Source of the DNA: Cryptomeria japonica
Taxonomy: Eukaryota; Streptophyta; Pinopsida; Cupressales; Cupressaceae
Length of the DNA stretch: 64,000 nt
NCBI RefSeq assembly: GCF_030272615.1
Contig: NC_081408.1
Location: 404,295,389-404,359,388, forward strand
Reading direction: 5' to 3'
Shown here: piece by piece, positions 45,620 to 56,773 of the stretch
Position numbering within the stretch: the first letter of the stretch is position 1
Layout of the letters: every line of letters begins with the position of its first letter
Notes under the pieces: model-generated
What the model was told of the DNA's origin: nothing
What the model saw: only the letters and a program-made list of their open reading frames with translations
Databases searched by the model: none
Program-made: the position numbers and the translations under genes

Positions 45620-45965
45620 CACACGCCAAAATAGACCTCCCATGTGCTAAGCTGCTACCTATGGGCTATCTTTCTTCACCAATGCACTAGAAACTTTACT
45701 CTACGTGCTAAAATCCTCTATGCGCTAACTAGTTTTGCCATTACGCTACCCTGCTAACCCAAAGCGCTAATCTACCCAACGCGCTACTCTATCTACCATG
45801 TGCGCTGACCTGTCTGTCCTATGCACTAAAACATCCTACACGCTACCCTAACCTGCCGACGCGTTGCACAATGCAACCTAAATGCTAACCTAGCTAGGTT
45901 AACCCTACGCGCTACTGTTCCTATCATAAATGCTAAAACTCGACCCCTATGCGCTAAAACGACAA
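45620..45965 (-). repeat. GCGCTAA motif array (reverse complement of the leader motif)
   Basis: Five exact GCGCTA words and about nine variants (GTGCTAA, ACGCTAC, GCACTAA) in about 340 bp, near the 3' end of element D. Read on the minus strand these are TTAGCGC words, the same motif as the arrays at 29783-30040 and 31505-31868 but in opposite orientation. Confidence 0.8.
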
Positions 45966-46502
45966 ATTTCCAACTAAAAACTGAAAAATGTGATCAAAAA
46001 AAGAAAAATCAATAAAAAACGTGACAAAAATTAGATGACTTACAGGTGGGCCATACGCGGCGGGCCTCTAGTATCAACGAACATGCTCAAATCAATGTGA
46101 AGCATAGGGAACCGACATTTTCGTCAGAGCTCAAGAGTGACGATCACAAGGCGACAAATGTGCAAATGATAAGAATAAAATCACTTTTTACCTTTTTATA
46201 GGGTAAAAGTCAACAAGGTTAGTAAGTGGGGCATGCATTTTCCTCATTTTTCTCACTTTTAACCTTATCAACATCATTTTCGGGAGATGAATCAATTCAA
46301 AATCATTCAACACAGTCAAAATAATCAAAATGCAATTAATTCAAAAATGCTCATCAAATCAACAACATTTTCAAAATCCTTGATTCATCTCCCGAGGGGG
46401 CATCATCAATATCATTCATCAAATCTGAGGCATCATATCGACATTTCGACACAAACATCATATCTGGCAAAATTTTATTTGAATCAACATGTGCACACAC
46501 AT
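45966..46502 (+). other. 3' region of element D, last part
   Basis: No gene. AT-rich with many ATCA words; TCATCTCCCGAGGGGGCATCATC at about 46382-46404 and TTTTCGGGAGATGAATCA at 46271-46290 form an interrupted inverted pair (GGGAGATGAATCA / TGATTCATCTCCC). Confidence 0.6.
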
Positions 46503-46521
46503 CACTTAAAGAGGGGCAAAA
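46503..46521 (+). other. Polypurine tract of element D
   Basis: CACTTAAAGAGGGGCAAAA directly before the 3' LTR. The core AAAGAGGGG is the same as in the PPT of element B. Confidence 0.9.
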
Positions 46522-47807
46522 TGTAGAAGAATAAAAATGACCACTTTTCTAAGTGAATATTTAATATTCATTTTAACCTCATTCCTCTATTTAATTAAAT
46601 GAATTACCTAATTTATTTAATTAAGTTCACCTAAGCCTTTCATAACCTTTAATTAAATAAATCACTTTATTTAATTAATTCCCCTTTCTCCCCTTTTAAT
46701 TAAATTTACATTTAATTAAATTGATCCTTGCAAGTAAATAAATCTAATTTATTTATTTAAATTCTCCACTTATATTTATGCAAGTTGCATCTTTTTTTGT
46801 TGAAATAAAGTAATTTATTTTAATTAAAATTCCCCTTCATCCACTTGCAAAATCCTACATCTCCCACTTGCCTTTCTAAACCCCCTTCTAGATTCTTCTA
46901 ATCACTTCTAATTTAGCCTAATCCATCTCCTAAATATTGTCACATCCCTAAGCAAAGGGAAGTCACTTCTCAAACCCTCAATGTCTTCAATAACCATTAA
47001 AGGCTTTATGTCTTCAACAAGTTAACCTTCAAATTCTTCATAGCGATTAATGGTTAACTCAACTTTCTTGCATGATTCAAGAATTTCTCTCTAACTCAAC
47101 CCTCATCTAACCCAACTGTCTCATAAAGCATTCATGAATTTAACCTTGGTTATCCCTTTTACCCTTGCACAAGAGTTTATCCCTTGGATAATAGCTTTAT
47201 CCATTGGATAACCCTAACCTAACCTTAACCCTTACCTCCTAAGGTAACCATCATGTCTTCTCAAGCATTTAATGTTTCTTTCATCGCCTCTCAAGTAACC
47301 TCTTGTTGATAATTGTCACCATTTCATTGGTGAGAATTGTAAACATGGATTGATAACTTTCAATCCTGGCCCTTGTTAAGATTATCCAATCTTGACCATC
47401 CATTGCCCTATTTTTTCTATAAATAGAGCTCTCATTCTCTCATTTTGAGATATCCAAGTTTCATGCATCTAATCTATAGTCATTTTACTAAGCATTTAGC
47501 CTCTCTTTAATAAAATCATCTTAAATAGCATTTTAGAAATAATTTTAAATATCATAGCATATCCATGTTAGACTAGTATATATTGTTAGGATAGGATTAC
47601 TAATCTTCATCATAACATCATATTCATGCTAGTTTAAATCATCATAGATTCAATAGCATACATGTCTAGGAATGAATTCATGCTAAATTAATCAAACATC
47701 ACTCATTCTTGGAGTTGTCATTCCTAAGTCACTTTGCTCAGTGATTAGAGAGAAAATGCATTGACTTGAGCAATCATGTGAGATAGAGAACAATGGAACA
47801 CCCCTTG
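46522..47807 (+). repeat. 3' LTR of element D, first part
   Basis: Opens TGTAGAAGAATAAAAATGACC and follows the 5' LTR for about 1286 bp, then breaks at the CCTTG target of element E. The rest is at 58710-58822. The two parts total 1399 bp, against 1370 in the 5' copy; one difference is an extra TTACATTTAATTAAA near 46700. Confidence 0.92.
47803..47807. repeat. Target-site duplication of element E, left copy
   Basis: CCTTG; repeated at 58705-58709. The 5' LTR of D has the uninterrupted ACCCCTTGGGAAGTTG at about 29573-29590, which proves the empty site. Confidence 0.95.
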
Positions 47808-49396
47808 TGATGGGAAAGGGTATGGGATAGACTAGCCTAGTCTATGATCTTTGATCCTTTCTTGGGATCACCAGGTGTTCTAACCACACCCTAGGGTCTC
47901 TAGGACTTCCCTTGCTTGTGAAATCCCCTGACCTTGCAAAATCCACCCACCAACAACTTGTAATACTTCTCCTAAGGTCTCCCCTACTCATGAGATTCAA
48001 AAGAACCCTTATTTAGGCTAATAAGGGTTTGGCTTGTCCTACACCTTCTTTGGTCCTAGCAAGGATAGGACAGGTCTTAGACATGGTTTTCCATCCATTC
48101 ACGTGCCCCCAAGAGGTTTGGACCTTCCTATTTGTTACTGATCTCACTATTTTACTTCTTTCCTGCAAAATAGGGCTACAAGGAATGAGCCCAATTAGGC
48201 CTCCACTCCGAACTTTTAGGGCTCTCTCTTGCAAACGATGACCCAACTTGTGAAAATCCCCAAAAGGAATGTTGTTCAATTGGAAAAAGATCAAATATTT
48301 TCTAGGTTTTGGGCCTCCAAGTGTCCGTACACTGCCCTAGGTGAATTTTGGGGTTTTTAAGGGTTTTTAGGCCTGCCAGGGTCACAGTGATGGTTTGGTA
48401 TTTTTACCACCTTGTCTGGATTGGTGGAAGCTCCTCCTTCTCAAAAATGGTGCTCCACATACCCCTCTACAAATCCTCCAAAGGGTGCATCCTCCTCTGA
48501 CCTTTCTTTCTCTCACGGACCTCTGCAACCTTAACCCTTCCTAGTCGGGCACTGTCCAGTCTTGCCTAGGAGTGGGTCTTTGGATGGCTTCCCTGCAACT
48601 TCAAGGGCCCTGCTTTCTCTAAGGTAATGTACAAGGTTTGCACTCCTATTCCACATGGGTTTCATGGTGATTCCACAATGGGGATAGGAGTTGTCAACCT
48701 ATAGACACAAAACAGTCCAAAACTGGACAGTGAAAGAGTGTTTTACAAAATATTTACAAAGGACTCAAAACCTGCACAACACACTAAAATTAATTGCTCA
48801 AAATGGAAGAGTAAACACAACACAAATCTCTCAACATATTTTAGTCTACAAAACAATCCATTATCACTCTCTGATGCTCCATTTGTGCCGACTGGCAACA
48901 AAATTACAGTCACAGTTAAGGTCTCTTTTCTTGGGCCATACAAAAAATAACATCCAACCCATCATTTTAGGGTTTGTAACAATATAAAGTATCCTTTCCT
49001 CGATATGTGTGCCAAAATTAGGGTTCTCCATGCTAAACTAAGGTTTTTGACCTATTAGGTAGAAAAGTTGCTTGACAACTTTGAAAAGTTGTCATGCAAC
49101 GTTTTGCAACTTTTGAGCAACTTTTGCATTGTTGATTTTCTTGACTCCTAGGCCTACATTGGGCTATCTTATGGAAACCACCATGCTAAAAGGACCCCAA
49201 ACTCATAAATGGCACACATACCCTCTCCTCCACAAGAAACCTCAACCAAGACTTGAGAACCTAGGACCTAAACTAGGACCTAAATAAGACCAATGAGCTC
49301 TCATGGCTCTTATTACATTTACAATGGCTGCTTAAAGAAGCAAAGCACCAAGAAAAACCAAAAGGAGGAAGACCTTAGACGGGTGCTCCTACACCA
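47808..49396 (-). repeat. 3' LTR of element E (uninterrupted copy)
   Basis: 1589 bp, opens TGATGGGAAAGGG and ends GTGCTCCTACACCA on the plus strand. Open frames inside it (48013-48294, 48691-48987, 48743-48943) recur in the other LTR or lack coding character, so they are not annotated. CAACTTTTGAGCAACTTTTGC and neighbouring CAACTTT words near 49070-49130 form a small repeat. Confidence 0.93.
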
Positions 49397-49411
49397 TACT
49401 CCCCCTCTACA
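49397..49411 (-). other. Polypurine tract of element E
   Basis: On the minus strand TGTAGAGGGGGAGTA, next to the 3' LTR. Confidence 0.9.
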
Positions 49412-49416
49412 CAAAA

Positions 49417-49666
49417 TTAAGGAACTAGGGGAGAAATGAGAGCCAGGTCAATACCAAGTTTCTTGAACCTGCCCTCTTCAATCCAAGTGGCTTCAGACTC
49501 AAGTTGACCTGCCCACTTCACCAAGTGTTTCATATAGACCTAGTGTCTAGTAGACTTTTTCACCCTTGACTCCAAGATCTCCTCTGCTATGGGCTGCTTC
49601 ATTTGAGGTAAGGCATTCACATCCAAGTCCTGCAGTACCTTGGCTTGATTCTCAGTTTGTCCTACT
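49417..49666 (-). pseudogene. Chromodomain end of element E pol, cut off from integrase
   Basis: Read on the minus strand: PIAEEILESRVKKSTRH, one TAG (49540-49542), VYMKHLVKWAGQLESEATWI followed by EEGRF. These are the aromatic and acidic positions of a chromodomain, which in chromoviruses guides integration to marked chromatin. The frame ends with TAA at 49417-49419, six bases from the PPT. The join to integrase is lost because an insertion of about 1.53 kb lies between. Too short for automatic gene finders. Confidence 0.85.
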
Positions 49667-51192
49667 TGTAGATAGGAAATTGGAATTCATCAAAGCAAAT
49701 AGGAATTTAGACTAGTTCAATCACAAAAACTAGATTGCAATGATAACAATCCTAAAAACATTCAACATAGATATGAAAACAAGACATTCAAATCAAATGC
49801 AAACCATTACAAACGCGAATATCTCCTTCATGATTCTCCATTGTCCTTCTTTCTCCTTCAAATTGCTTTGTTTGTGGATCTCACCTACAGATGCAAAGGC
49901 ATAGTATGAAAGCAAGATGAAATGGCAGCGTAAGGATACTAGAAGCATGATTGATTCTCTTAAAATGTGATTAGATCGATTCGAAATGTAATTAATTGGG
50001 ATCCTTGATTGAAGAAATTCATCCAATTTATAGACAAATTGGAGAGATGACAAGATTAGCATGAAGAGATTTGAAAGGAAATTTCAAATCAAGAATGACA
50101 AATATGACAAACTATGACAAGATTGACATGCAAAATTGATTGATTGACAAATTATGACAAAATTATGACATGCAAGATTGATTGATTGACAAATTATGTC
50201 AAATTATGACAAGATTGCTATGTAATTCCCATGAAATTAGGGGAAATGTTAGAAAAATAGGAGAAAATAGAAAATTAGATGAATTGGAAATTAGGAAATT
50301 AGAAATTGATGAAAATTAGGTAAATTAATTAATAATTTTTCATCCATTAATTAATTCACAAAAAGAGGGGGAATTAATTAGCCAATTAAATAAAAATTTA
50401 ATTGTGACAAGAAGACTTAGGATAAATAAATAAATTATTTAACCTAGAGGGAAAATGACAAACAAGATTAAATGAATAAATCATAAAACCCTAGAAGATG
50501 AATTAGAAATGCAAGGACGACAATTAGGTCTTGATAAAAGAAAATTAATGTCGATTCGATCATGATTTTGATTGACAAAGGACCAATGCTAATAAATGAT
50601 TGAGATTGGTTGACGAATTGACCAAGATTGATAAAGAGACCAACGATAGGCGCCAATTGAGGAGGAACAATAATTGATCCAAATTGACATGATTGAAAAG
50701 GACAACGATCGATGACAAATCGATCACAAAATGACAAGATTGACAAGAAGACAAGGATCGATGATGAATCGATGACAAGATCGACAAGAGGACAAGGATC
50801 GATGACGAATCGATTGCAAGGTGACAAGATTTGACAAGGGTGAGGATCGATGATGAATCAATCGTAAGATGAAAAGATTGACAAGAGGACAAAACCCTAA
50901 TTCTATCATCGATTAGGATTGACGATGTCCAAAATGATGATAAATGAGCACACACCATGATGTGACAGGATAAGATTGACCAAAATCATGACTAAGGATT
51001 GTTATCGACAAGACCAAATTCGAAAGCGAGAAAAATGAAGAATGTAGAAGAAGGACTCAATGCTCGCAAATGATAAAGACCAAGTGCACAACATAGAAGA
51101 AATGTTAATGCGACACAAGAACCCTAAAATAAGGCAATGCACCAATGTTAAAGTACAACTCCGCAAGCATTGACCATTTTTAGACGTCTACA
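49667..51192 (-). mobile_element. Putative solo LTR inside pol of element E (Tat-like)
   Basis: 1526 bp between chromodomain and integrase. On the minus strand it opens TGTAGACGTCTAAAAATGG and ends CCTATCTACA (TGTAGA...TCTACA). The opening resembles the LTR starts of B (TGTAGACACTTAAAAATAA, minus strand) and D (TGTAGAAGAATAAAAATG). There is no coding sequence; it holds a GACAAGATCGAC-type repeat at 50690-50890. The flanks (AACTA and AGTAG on the minus strand) are not an exact duplication. Removing LTR plus five bases would keep the pol frame. Confidence 0.7.
50690..50890. repeat. Imperfect repeat, GACAAGATTGACAAGAGGAC type
   Basis: Four to five units of about 45 bp containing GACAAGGATCGATGATGAAT and CGAT, inside the putative solo LTR. 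Confidence 0.75.
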
Positions 51193-52350
51193 TAGTTATT
51201 TCACCCTTGTATAGTATCAGATCAACAACATTGAAGACTAGTGATATAGCCAAATCTATAGGAAGATCCACCTTGTAGGCGTTTTCACCATATTTTGACA
51301 GAATTCTACAAGGTCCTACCCTCTTCATTTGCAGTTTAGTAGGCTTGCCGCTTTGCATTCTAGCTTTGCTCAGATGGACCATCACATAGTCACCCACTTT
51401 GAATTGAACCTCTCTCCTTTTCTCATCCACTTTAGCTTTCAGTTTTTGAGTAGACTCTAGGATGGCTCTCTTGACCTGTTCTTGGACCTCCTTGATGGTT
51501 TGAGTGAAGTCCTTTGCTTGCCCACTCTTCATCTCCATGGAACCAAGTTCTCTTAGTTCACACACCCCTCTTGGATGTCTGCCATAGACAACCTCAAAAG
51601 GACTCCTTCCAGTGGTCCTATTTACAATGTCATTGTAAGCATACTCAGCTTGTGGAATAACTAGATCCCATGTCTGCCCATACTCCTTGGTTAGACATCT
51701 CAACAAGTTGCCTAACACCCTGTTAATGACTTCAGTTTGATCATCAATTTGTGGATGGTAAGCTGAGATAAATGAAAAATTAGTTCCTAGTCTCCTCCAT
51801 AAGGTTTGCCAAAAATGGCCCATGAACTTGCTATCCCTATCTAAAACAATACTTAATGGGAGTCCATGAATCCTTACAATCTCCTTAAAGAAGAGATGTG
51901 CAATATAACTAGCATCATGAGTAGTTCTACATGGAATGAAATGTCTCATCTTAGAAAATCTATCTACGACCACATAGATGCTATCCATACCTATCTTTGT
52001 CCTGGGAAGTCCTACCACAAAGTCCATGCTCACACACTCCCAAGGCCTATTTGGGACCGGTAATGGCTGATAGAGGCCTCCATTACTTGACCCTCCTTTG
52101 GCTCTTTGACATACACCACACTGCTCCACATACCTTCTCACATCCCTTGGCAACCCAGGCCAATAGTAGTACCTCTGTACTAGATCCAAGGTTTTATTGA
52201 TCCCAAAGTGTCCACTTAGACTACCATTGTGTTTCTCTTGTATGAGATTTTCTCTCATGGATCCTCTAGGCACAAATAACTGATTACCTTTGAACAAGAG
52301 ACCACTTTGAAGAGTGTATTCTACATACTCACCATGAAAATGATTCTCAA
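51193..52350 (-). pseudogene. Integrase of element E
   Basis: Read on the minus strand: zinc domain SLSGHFGINKTLDLVQRYYY with VEQCGVCQRAKG (His-His-Cys-Cys kept), first Asp in VSMDFVVGLPRT, second in SIVLDRDSKFMGHF, Glu in AYHPQIDDQTEVINRVLG, and the GPY/F-like VGPCRILSKYGENAYKVDLP at the C-terminus. This stretch has no stop until the solo LTR edge at 51188. All catalytic residues are present, which makes it the best preserved enzyme in the window. Confidence 0.92.
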
Positions 52351-53812
52351 ACTCCTTGCAGACCTTGTAGGATGATGAGAATTCTTCATCTACTTCATAG
52401 AGGTCCTTGAAACCTTCTATTCCTATGCTCTGCAATTGTAACTCTTGGATAGTCAACAACTTCCTGCTTAAAGCATCTGCCACCTTGTTGAGTTGCCCCT
52501 TTTTATGCTTGATGGTAAAGGTAAAGGATTGGAGGTATTCCATCCATTTCAAATGTCTATTGCTAAGCTTCTCTTGAGTGTTAATGTAACTCAAAGCCTG
52601 GTTATCTGTGAACACCACAAATTCCTTTGGGAGTAGGTAATGCCTCCACTTTTCGAGGGACTGAACTAGTGCATACAACTCTAGATCATATGCGGAATAC
52701 CTCTTCTTTGCCTCATTAAGCTTCTCACTGAAAAATGCCACAGGCCTTCCCTCTTGACTCAATACACCCCCTACTGCAATTCCACTTGCATCACACTCCA
52801 ACGTGAATAGTTTGTCAAAAGTAGGTAAGAGTAGGATGGGTTTTGTGGCTACTTCTTACTTCAATAATTGGAATGCTTTATCAACCTATTCAGTCCACTT
52901 GAATTTGGTTTTTAGACCTCCTTTTATGGTGTCAAGTACTGGTGCACATATGCCACTGAAGTTCCTCACCAACTTTCTATAGAATTGGGCTAAACCATGG
53001 AAACTCCTAACTTCAATCCCTATTTTAGGGGCAGACCAATTCAAGATTGCCTCCACTTTGCTTGGATCCATCTTCAAGGTTCCCTTAGACACCATGAATC
53101 CCAAGTGGATCAACTCTTGCTTCAAAAAGTCACACTTCTCTAAGTTGATTGCCAACTTCTCTTCATGCAACCTCTCTAGGACTAACCTCAGATGTTCTAG
53201 GTGCTCCTCTTTGGTTCTACTATAGATGAGTATGTCATCTAAGTACACCACCACAAACCTACCCGTGAAGTCCTTTAACACCTCACTCGTCAACCTCATG
53301 AAGGTTCTTGGGGCATTGGTGAGTCCAAATGGCATCACAAGCCATTCATACAACCCTTCTGTGGTCTTAAAAGCGGTCTTCCACTCATCACTCTCCTTGA
53401 TCCTAATATGATGATAACCAGTTTTAAGGTCCAACTAAGTAAAATACATGGCACCACCTAAACAGTCCATCAGATCCTCTATTCTAGGAATAGGAAATCT
53501 ATACCTTATGGTGATCCTATTGATTGCCCTTGAATTAGTGTAAAGTCTCCACTTGCCTCCCTTCTTTGATGCTAGCACTACTGGGACTACACATGGGCTT
53601 ATGCTCTTCTTGACCAGTCCTTAATCCAACAACTCCTGCACTTGCCTTGCCACCTCCTTGTTTTGATCAGGTGTGAGCTTATATGCAGCTTTATTGGGTA
53701 GGGATGCACTGGGAACAAAGTCTATTTGATGGCTTATAGACCTTCTTGGTGGAAGTGTTGCAGGTGCTCCATCACTCACTATATCCTTATACTCTTGCAA
53801 CATTTGCTTCAC
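52351..53812 (-). pseudogene. Reverse transcriptase and RNase H of element E (stops only)
   Basis: RT is read from about 53812 (TPDQNKEVARQVQELLD) with [35 protein letters not shown] and YLDD at 53234-53245, then [12 protein letters not shown]-type thumb sequence. RNase H follows: ECDASGIAVGGVLSQEGRPV (Asp), RYSAYDLELYALVQSLEKW (Glu), FTDNQALSYI (Asp), NKVADALSR (Asp). All four acidic residues are present. Stops at about 53620, 53437, 52883 and near 52850 break an otherwise single frame; most fit CAG or CAA to stop. Confidence 0.92.
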
Positions 53813-55585
53813 CTCCTTGGGTACCTCTGTCTACAACTTTTCTTCCTCCTCCTTTGGCTTCACAAAGATGGCACACCTCACTATCTCCTCCTCATGTAGC
53901 AAGTGTAAGAACTATTTACTACTATCCAGTAAGACACTAGGTGTTCTTGAGGTTCCCTCATCATTCTCTGTCAGAGACTGAATCTTAAAGGTTCTACTGT
54001 CCTTCTTGAAGGAAATGGAGTTCTCCTCTCCATCATAGATCACCTTCCTATCAAATTGCCAGGGTCTACCTAGCAGTAGATGACAGGCATCCATGGGTAA
54101 CACATCACAAAGGATCTTATCCTTGTATCCTCCAATAGAGAACTCTACCCAAGTCTGTTCATTGACAAGCACACTCTGCTCTTGATTCAACCATGTCACC
54201 TTGTAAGGGCTAGTGTGAGGTATCCTTGTGAGTTTCAACTTTTTGGCTACCTCATCTAATATGATGTTATTAGTTGACCCTGAATCAACTATCACCTTGC
54301 AAACTTTACCAAGGATCTTGCATCTCACCCTAAACAATGCTCTCCTATGCTTAGGTTCATCCTTAATCGGCTGTCTTATCAAGACTCTATTGAACATCAT
54401 ATTTTCTCCAATCTTTGATTCAATATGGTCCACCTCAGGTGTCTTGTTGCTTGATGTGTCTTCATGGGCATAAGCAACCCTTTTTCCACTGTTTGATGAT
54501 GTAGGCTTGTCAGGGCATCTATAGGCCGGGTGTCCCAATTGACCACAATTGTAGCATTTCATGGTTGCAAAGTAGGAACTGTTCCTGCCGATACCTCTGC
54601 CCCTATTTGGGCCCCCTTGTGCCCCTCTACCTTGAGAATGACCTCCTCTAAGAGTGGTCTCACTATTATGCTTAATCAACTTGGACTCTCCTTGATTCCT
54701 TTGTTCACTTGTCTTGCTTTGGTAACCACCTCGGTGATTCATTTGATCTCTACCTCTACCTCTACCCCTGTTGTTGGAGTCTCCCTTCCTTTTGTTCCTC
54801 TCTTCTACCTTAGTAGCAAGATGATGACACTTTTGGATAGTGGTAGGAGTCCATAGGCTTATCTCCTCTTGGATGTTCCACTTTAGACCACTTAGATACC
54901 TAGCCACCTTGATGGATTCTTCTTCTTGGACTTTGGATCTAAGACAAAGCTTTTGAAGCTCCTCTATGTAGGAGGTCACATCAAGGTCTTTCTGCTTCAA
55001 TCCCTATCTCTTCTTATGAAGCTAGACTTCATAATCCTCTGGTAAGTAGTTCTCCTTGATCTTACTCACCATGGCCTTCCAATTTGCAATAGGTAGCTTC
55101 CCCATGCTAATCCTCTCCTCCTGTAAGTATTTCCACCATGTCAAGGCTACTCCCCTTAGTCTAGATTTGGCAACCTTAACCTTTTGGGCTTCTGTCACAC
55201 CCTCACACTCAAAATGGTTCTCCATACCCTCAATCTATTCCATGACAGTGTCAATATCCATCCTTCCACTGAAATGTGGCAATCCTTCAAAAGCTTTTGT
55301 ATTCAAAGCCTTGATGGCCTTTATAAAAGGTTCTTCATTGATTAAGGGGTCTAGTTCAGGTATGATGCCATCAAGATCAATTGCCTTCTTGCCTCTGTCA
55401 CTATTGTCTGCACCCCAGAGTTCTTGTGCTCTCTGATCAACCACTTCTTGCAACTTGTTCCTTATTTCACTCATAGCATCTTCAAGGAGTCTATTTTTCT
55501 CCTTTTGTTCTTCTACCTCCCTAGCCAGCTCTGCATTAGTGACCATTATGTTCTCCCCTACTGATTCACCAACATATAGAGACAT
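53813..55585 (-). pseudogene. gag and protease of element E (stops only)
   Basis: Gag starts at about 55585 with a coiled-coil-like ELAREVEEQKEKNRLLEDAM, then FEGLPHFSGRMDIDTVME, VAKSRLRGVALTWWKYLQEE, KQKDLDVTSYIEELQKLCLR and a basic RGRGRG region. The knuckle CYNCGQLGHPAYRC (Cys-x2-Cys-x4-His-x4-Cys) lies at 54515-54556. Protease follows with VIVDSGSTNNIILDEV (54253-54296) and LLLGRPWQFDRKVIYDG. TAG codons at 55232, 55019, near 55004, 53909 and near 53833 all fit CAG-to-TAG. Confidence 0.9.
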
Positions 55586-55606
55586 GCATGGTCCACCAAA
55601 TCTTAA

Positions 55607-55621
55607 CTTGCTCTGATACCA
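55607..55621 (-). other. Primer-binding site of element E
   Basis: On the minus strand TGGTATCAGAGCAAG, three bases inside the 5' LTR; initiator tRNA-Met type. Confidence 0.95.
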
Positions 55622-55624
55622 ATC

Positions 55625-56773
55625 TGATGGGAAAGGGTATGGGATAAACTAGCCTAGTCTATGCTCTTTGATCCTTTCCTGGGATCACCAGGTGTTCTAA
55701 CCACACCCTAGGGTCTCTAGGACTTCCCTTTCTTATGGAATCCCCTGACCTTGCCCAATCCACCCACCAACAACTTGTAATACTTCTCCTAAGGTCTCAC
55801 CTACTCATGAGATTCAAAAGAACCCTTATTTAGGCTAATAAGGGTTTGGCTTTTCCTACACCTTCTTAGGTCCTAGCAAGGATAGGACAGGTCTCAGACA
55901 TGGTTTTCCATCCATTCATGTGCCCCCAAGAGGTTTGGACCTTCCTATTTGTTACTGATCTCACTATTTTGGCTCTTTCCTACAAAATAGGGCTACAAGG
56001 AATGAGCCCAATTAGGCCTCCACTCTGGACTTTTAGGGCTCTCTCTTGCAAATGATGAACCAACTTGTGAAACTCCCCAAAAGAACTGCTATTCAATTGG
56101 CAAAAGCTCAAAGATTTTCTAGGTTTTGGGCCTCCAAGTGTCTGTACACTGCCCTAGGTGAATTTTGGGGTTTTTAAGAGGGTTTTTAGGCCTGCCAGGG
56201 TCACAGTGATGGTTTGGTGTTGTTACCACCTTGTCTGGATTGGTGGAAGCTCCTCCTTCCCACCAATGGTGCTCCACATACCCCTCTACAACTCCTCCAA
56301 AGGGTGCATCTTCCTCTGAACTTCCTTGCTCTCATGGACCTCTGCAACCTTAACCCTTCCTAGTCGGGCATTGTCTAGTCTCTCCTAGGAGTGGGTCTTT
56401 GGATGGCTTCCCTACATCTTCAAGGGCCCTGCTTGCTCTAATGTAATGTATAGGGTCTGCACTCCTATTCCCCATGGTTTCATGGTGATTCCACAATGGG
56501 GATAGGAGTTTTCAACCCATAGACACAAAACAGTCCAAAACTGGACAATGAAAGAGTGGTTTACAAAATATTTACAAAGGACTCAAAACCTGCACAACAC
56601 ACTAAAGCTAATTGCTCAAAATCTAAGTTTAAACACAACATAAAGCTCTCAACATAGTTTAGTCTACAAAACAATCCAATATCACTCTCTGATGCTCCAT
56701 TTGTGCCGACTGGCAACAAAATTATAGTCACAGTCAAGGTCTCTTTTCTTGGGCCGTACAAAAACTAACATCC
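55625..56773 (-). repeat. 5' LTR of element E, first part
   Basis: Matches 47808-48957 and stops at ACATCC (56768-56773), where an insertion begins. The LTR resumes at 58266. Confidence 0.92.

Noticed and set aside
48691-48987. Open frames in the 48.0-49.0 kb region, one repeated at 56561-56761
   Set aside because: They are in the LTRs of element E and have no domain or codon character.
55607-55621. TGGTATCAGAGC could suggest a tRNA gene
   Set aside because: Only the 3'-end complement is present, directly next to an LTR, which is a primer-binding site; the same holds at 23586-23598.
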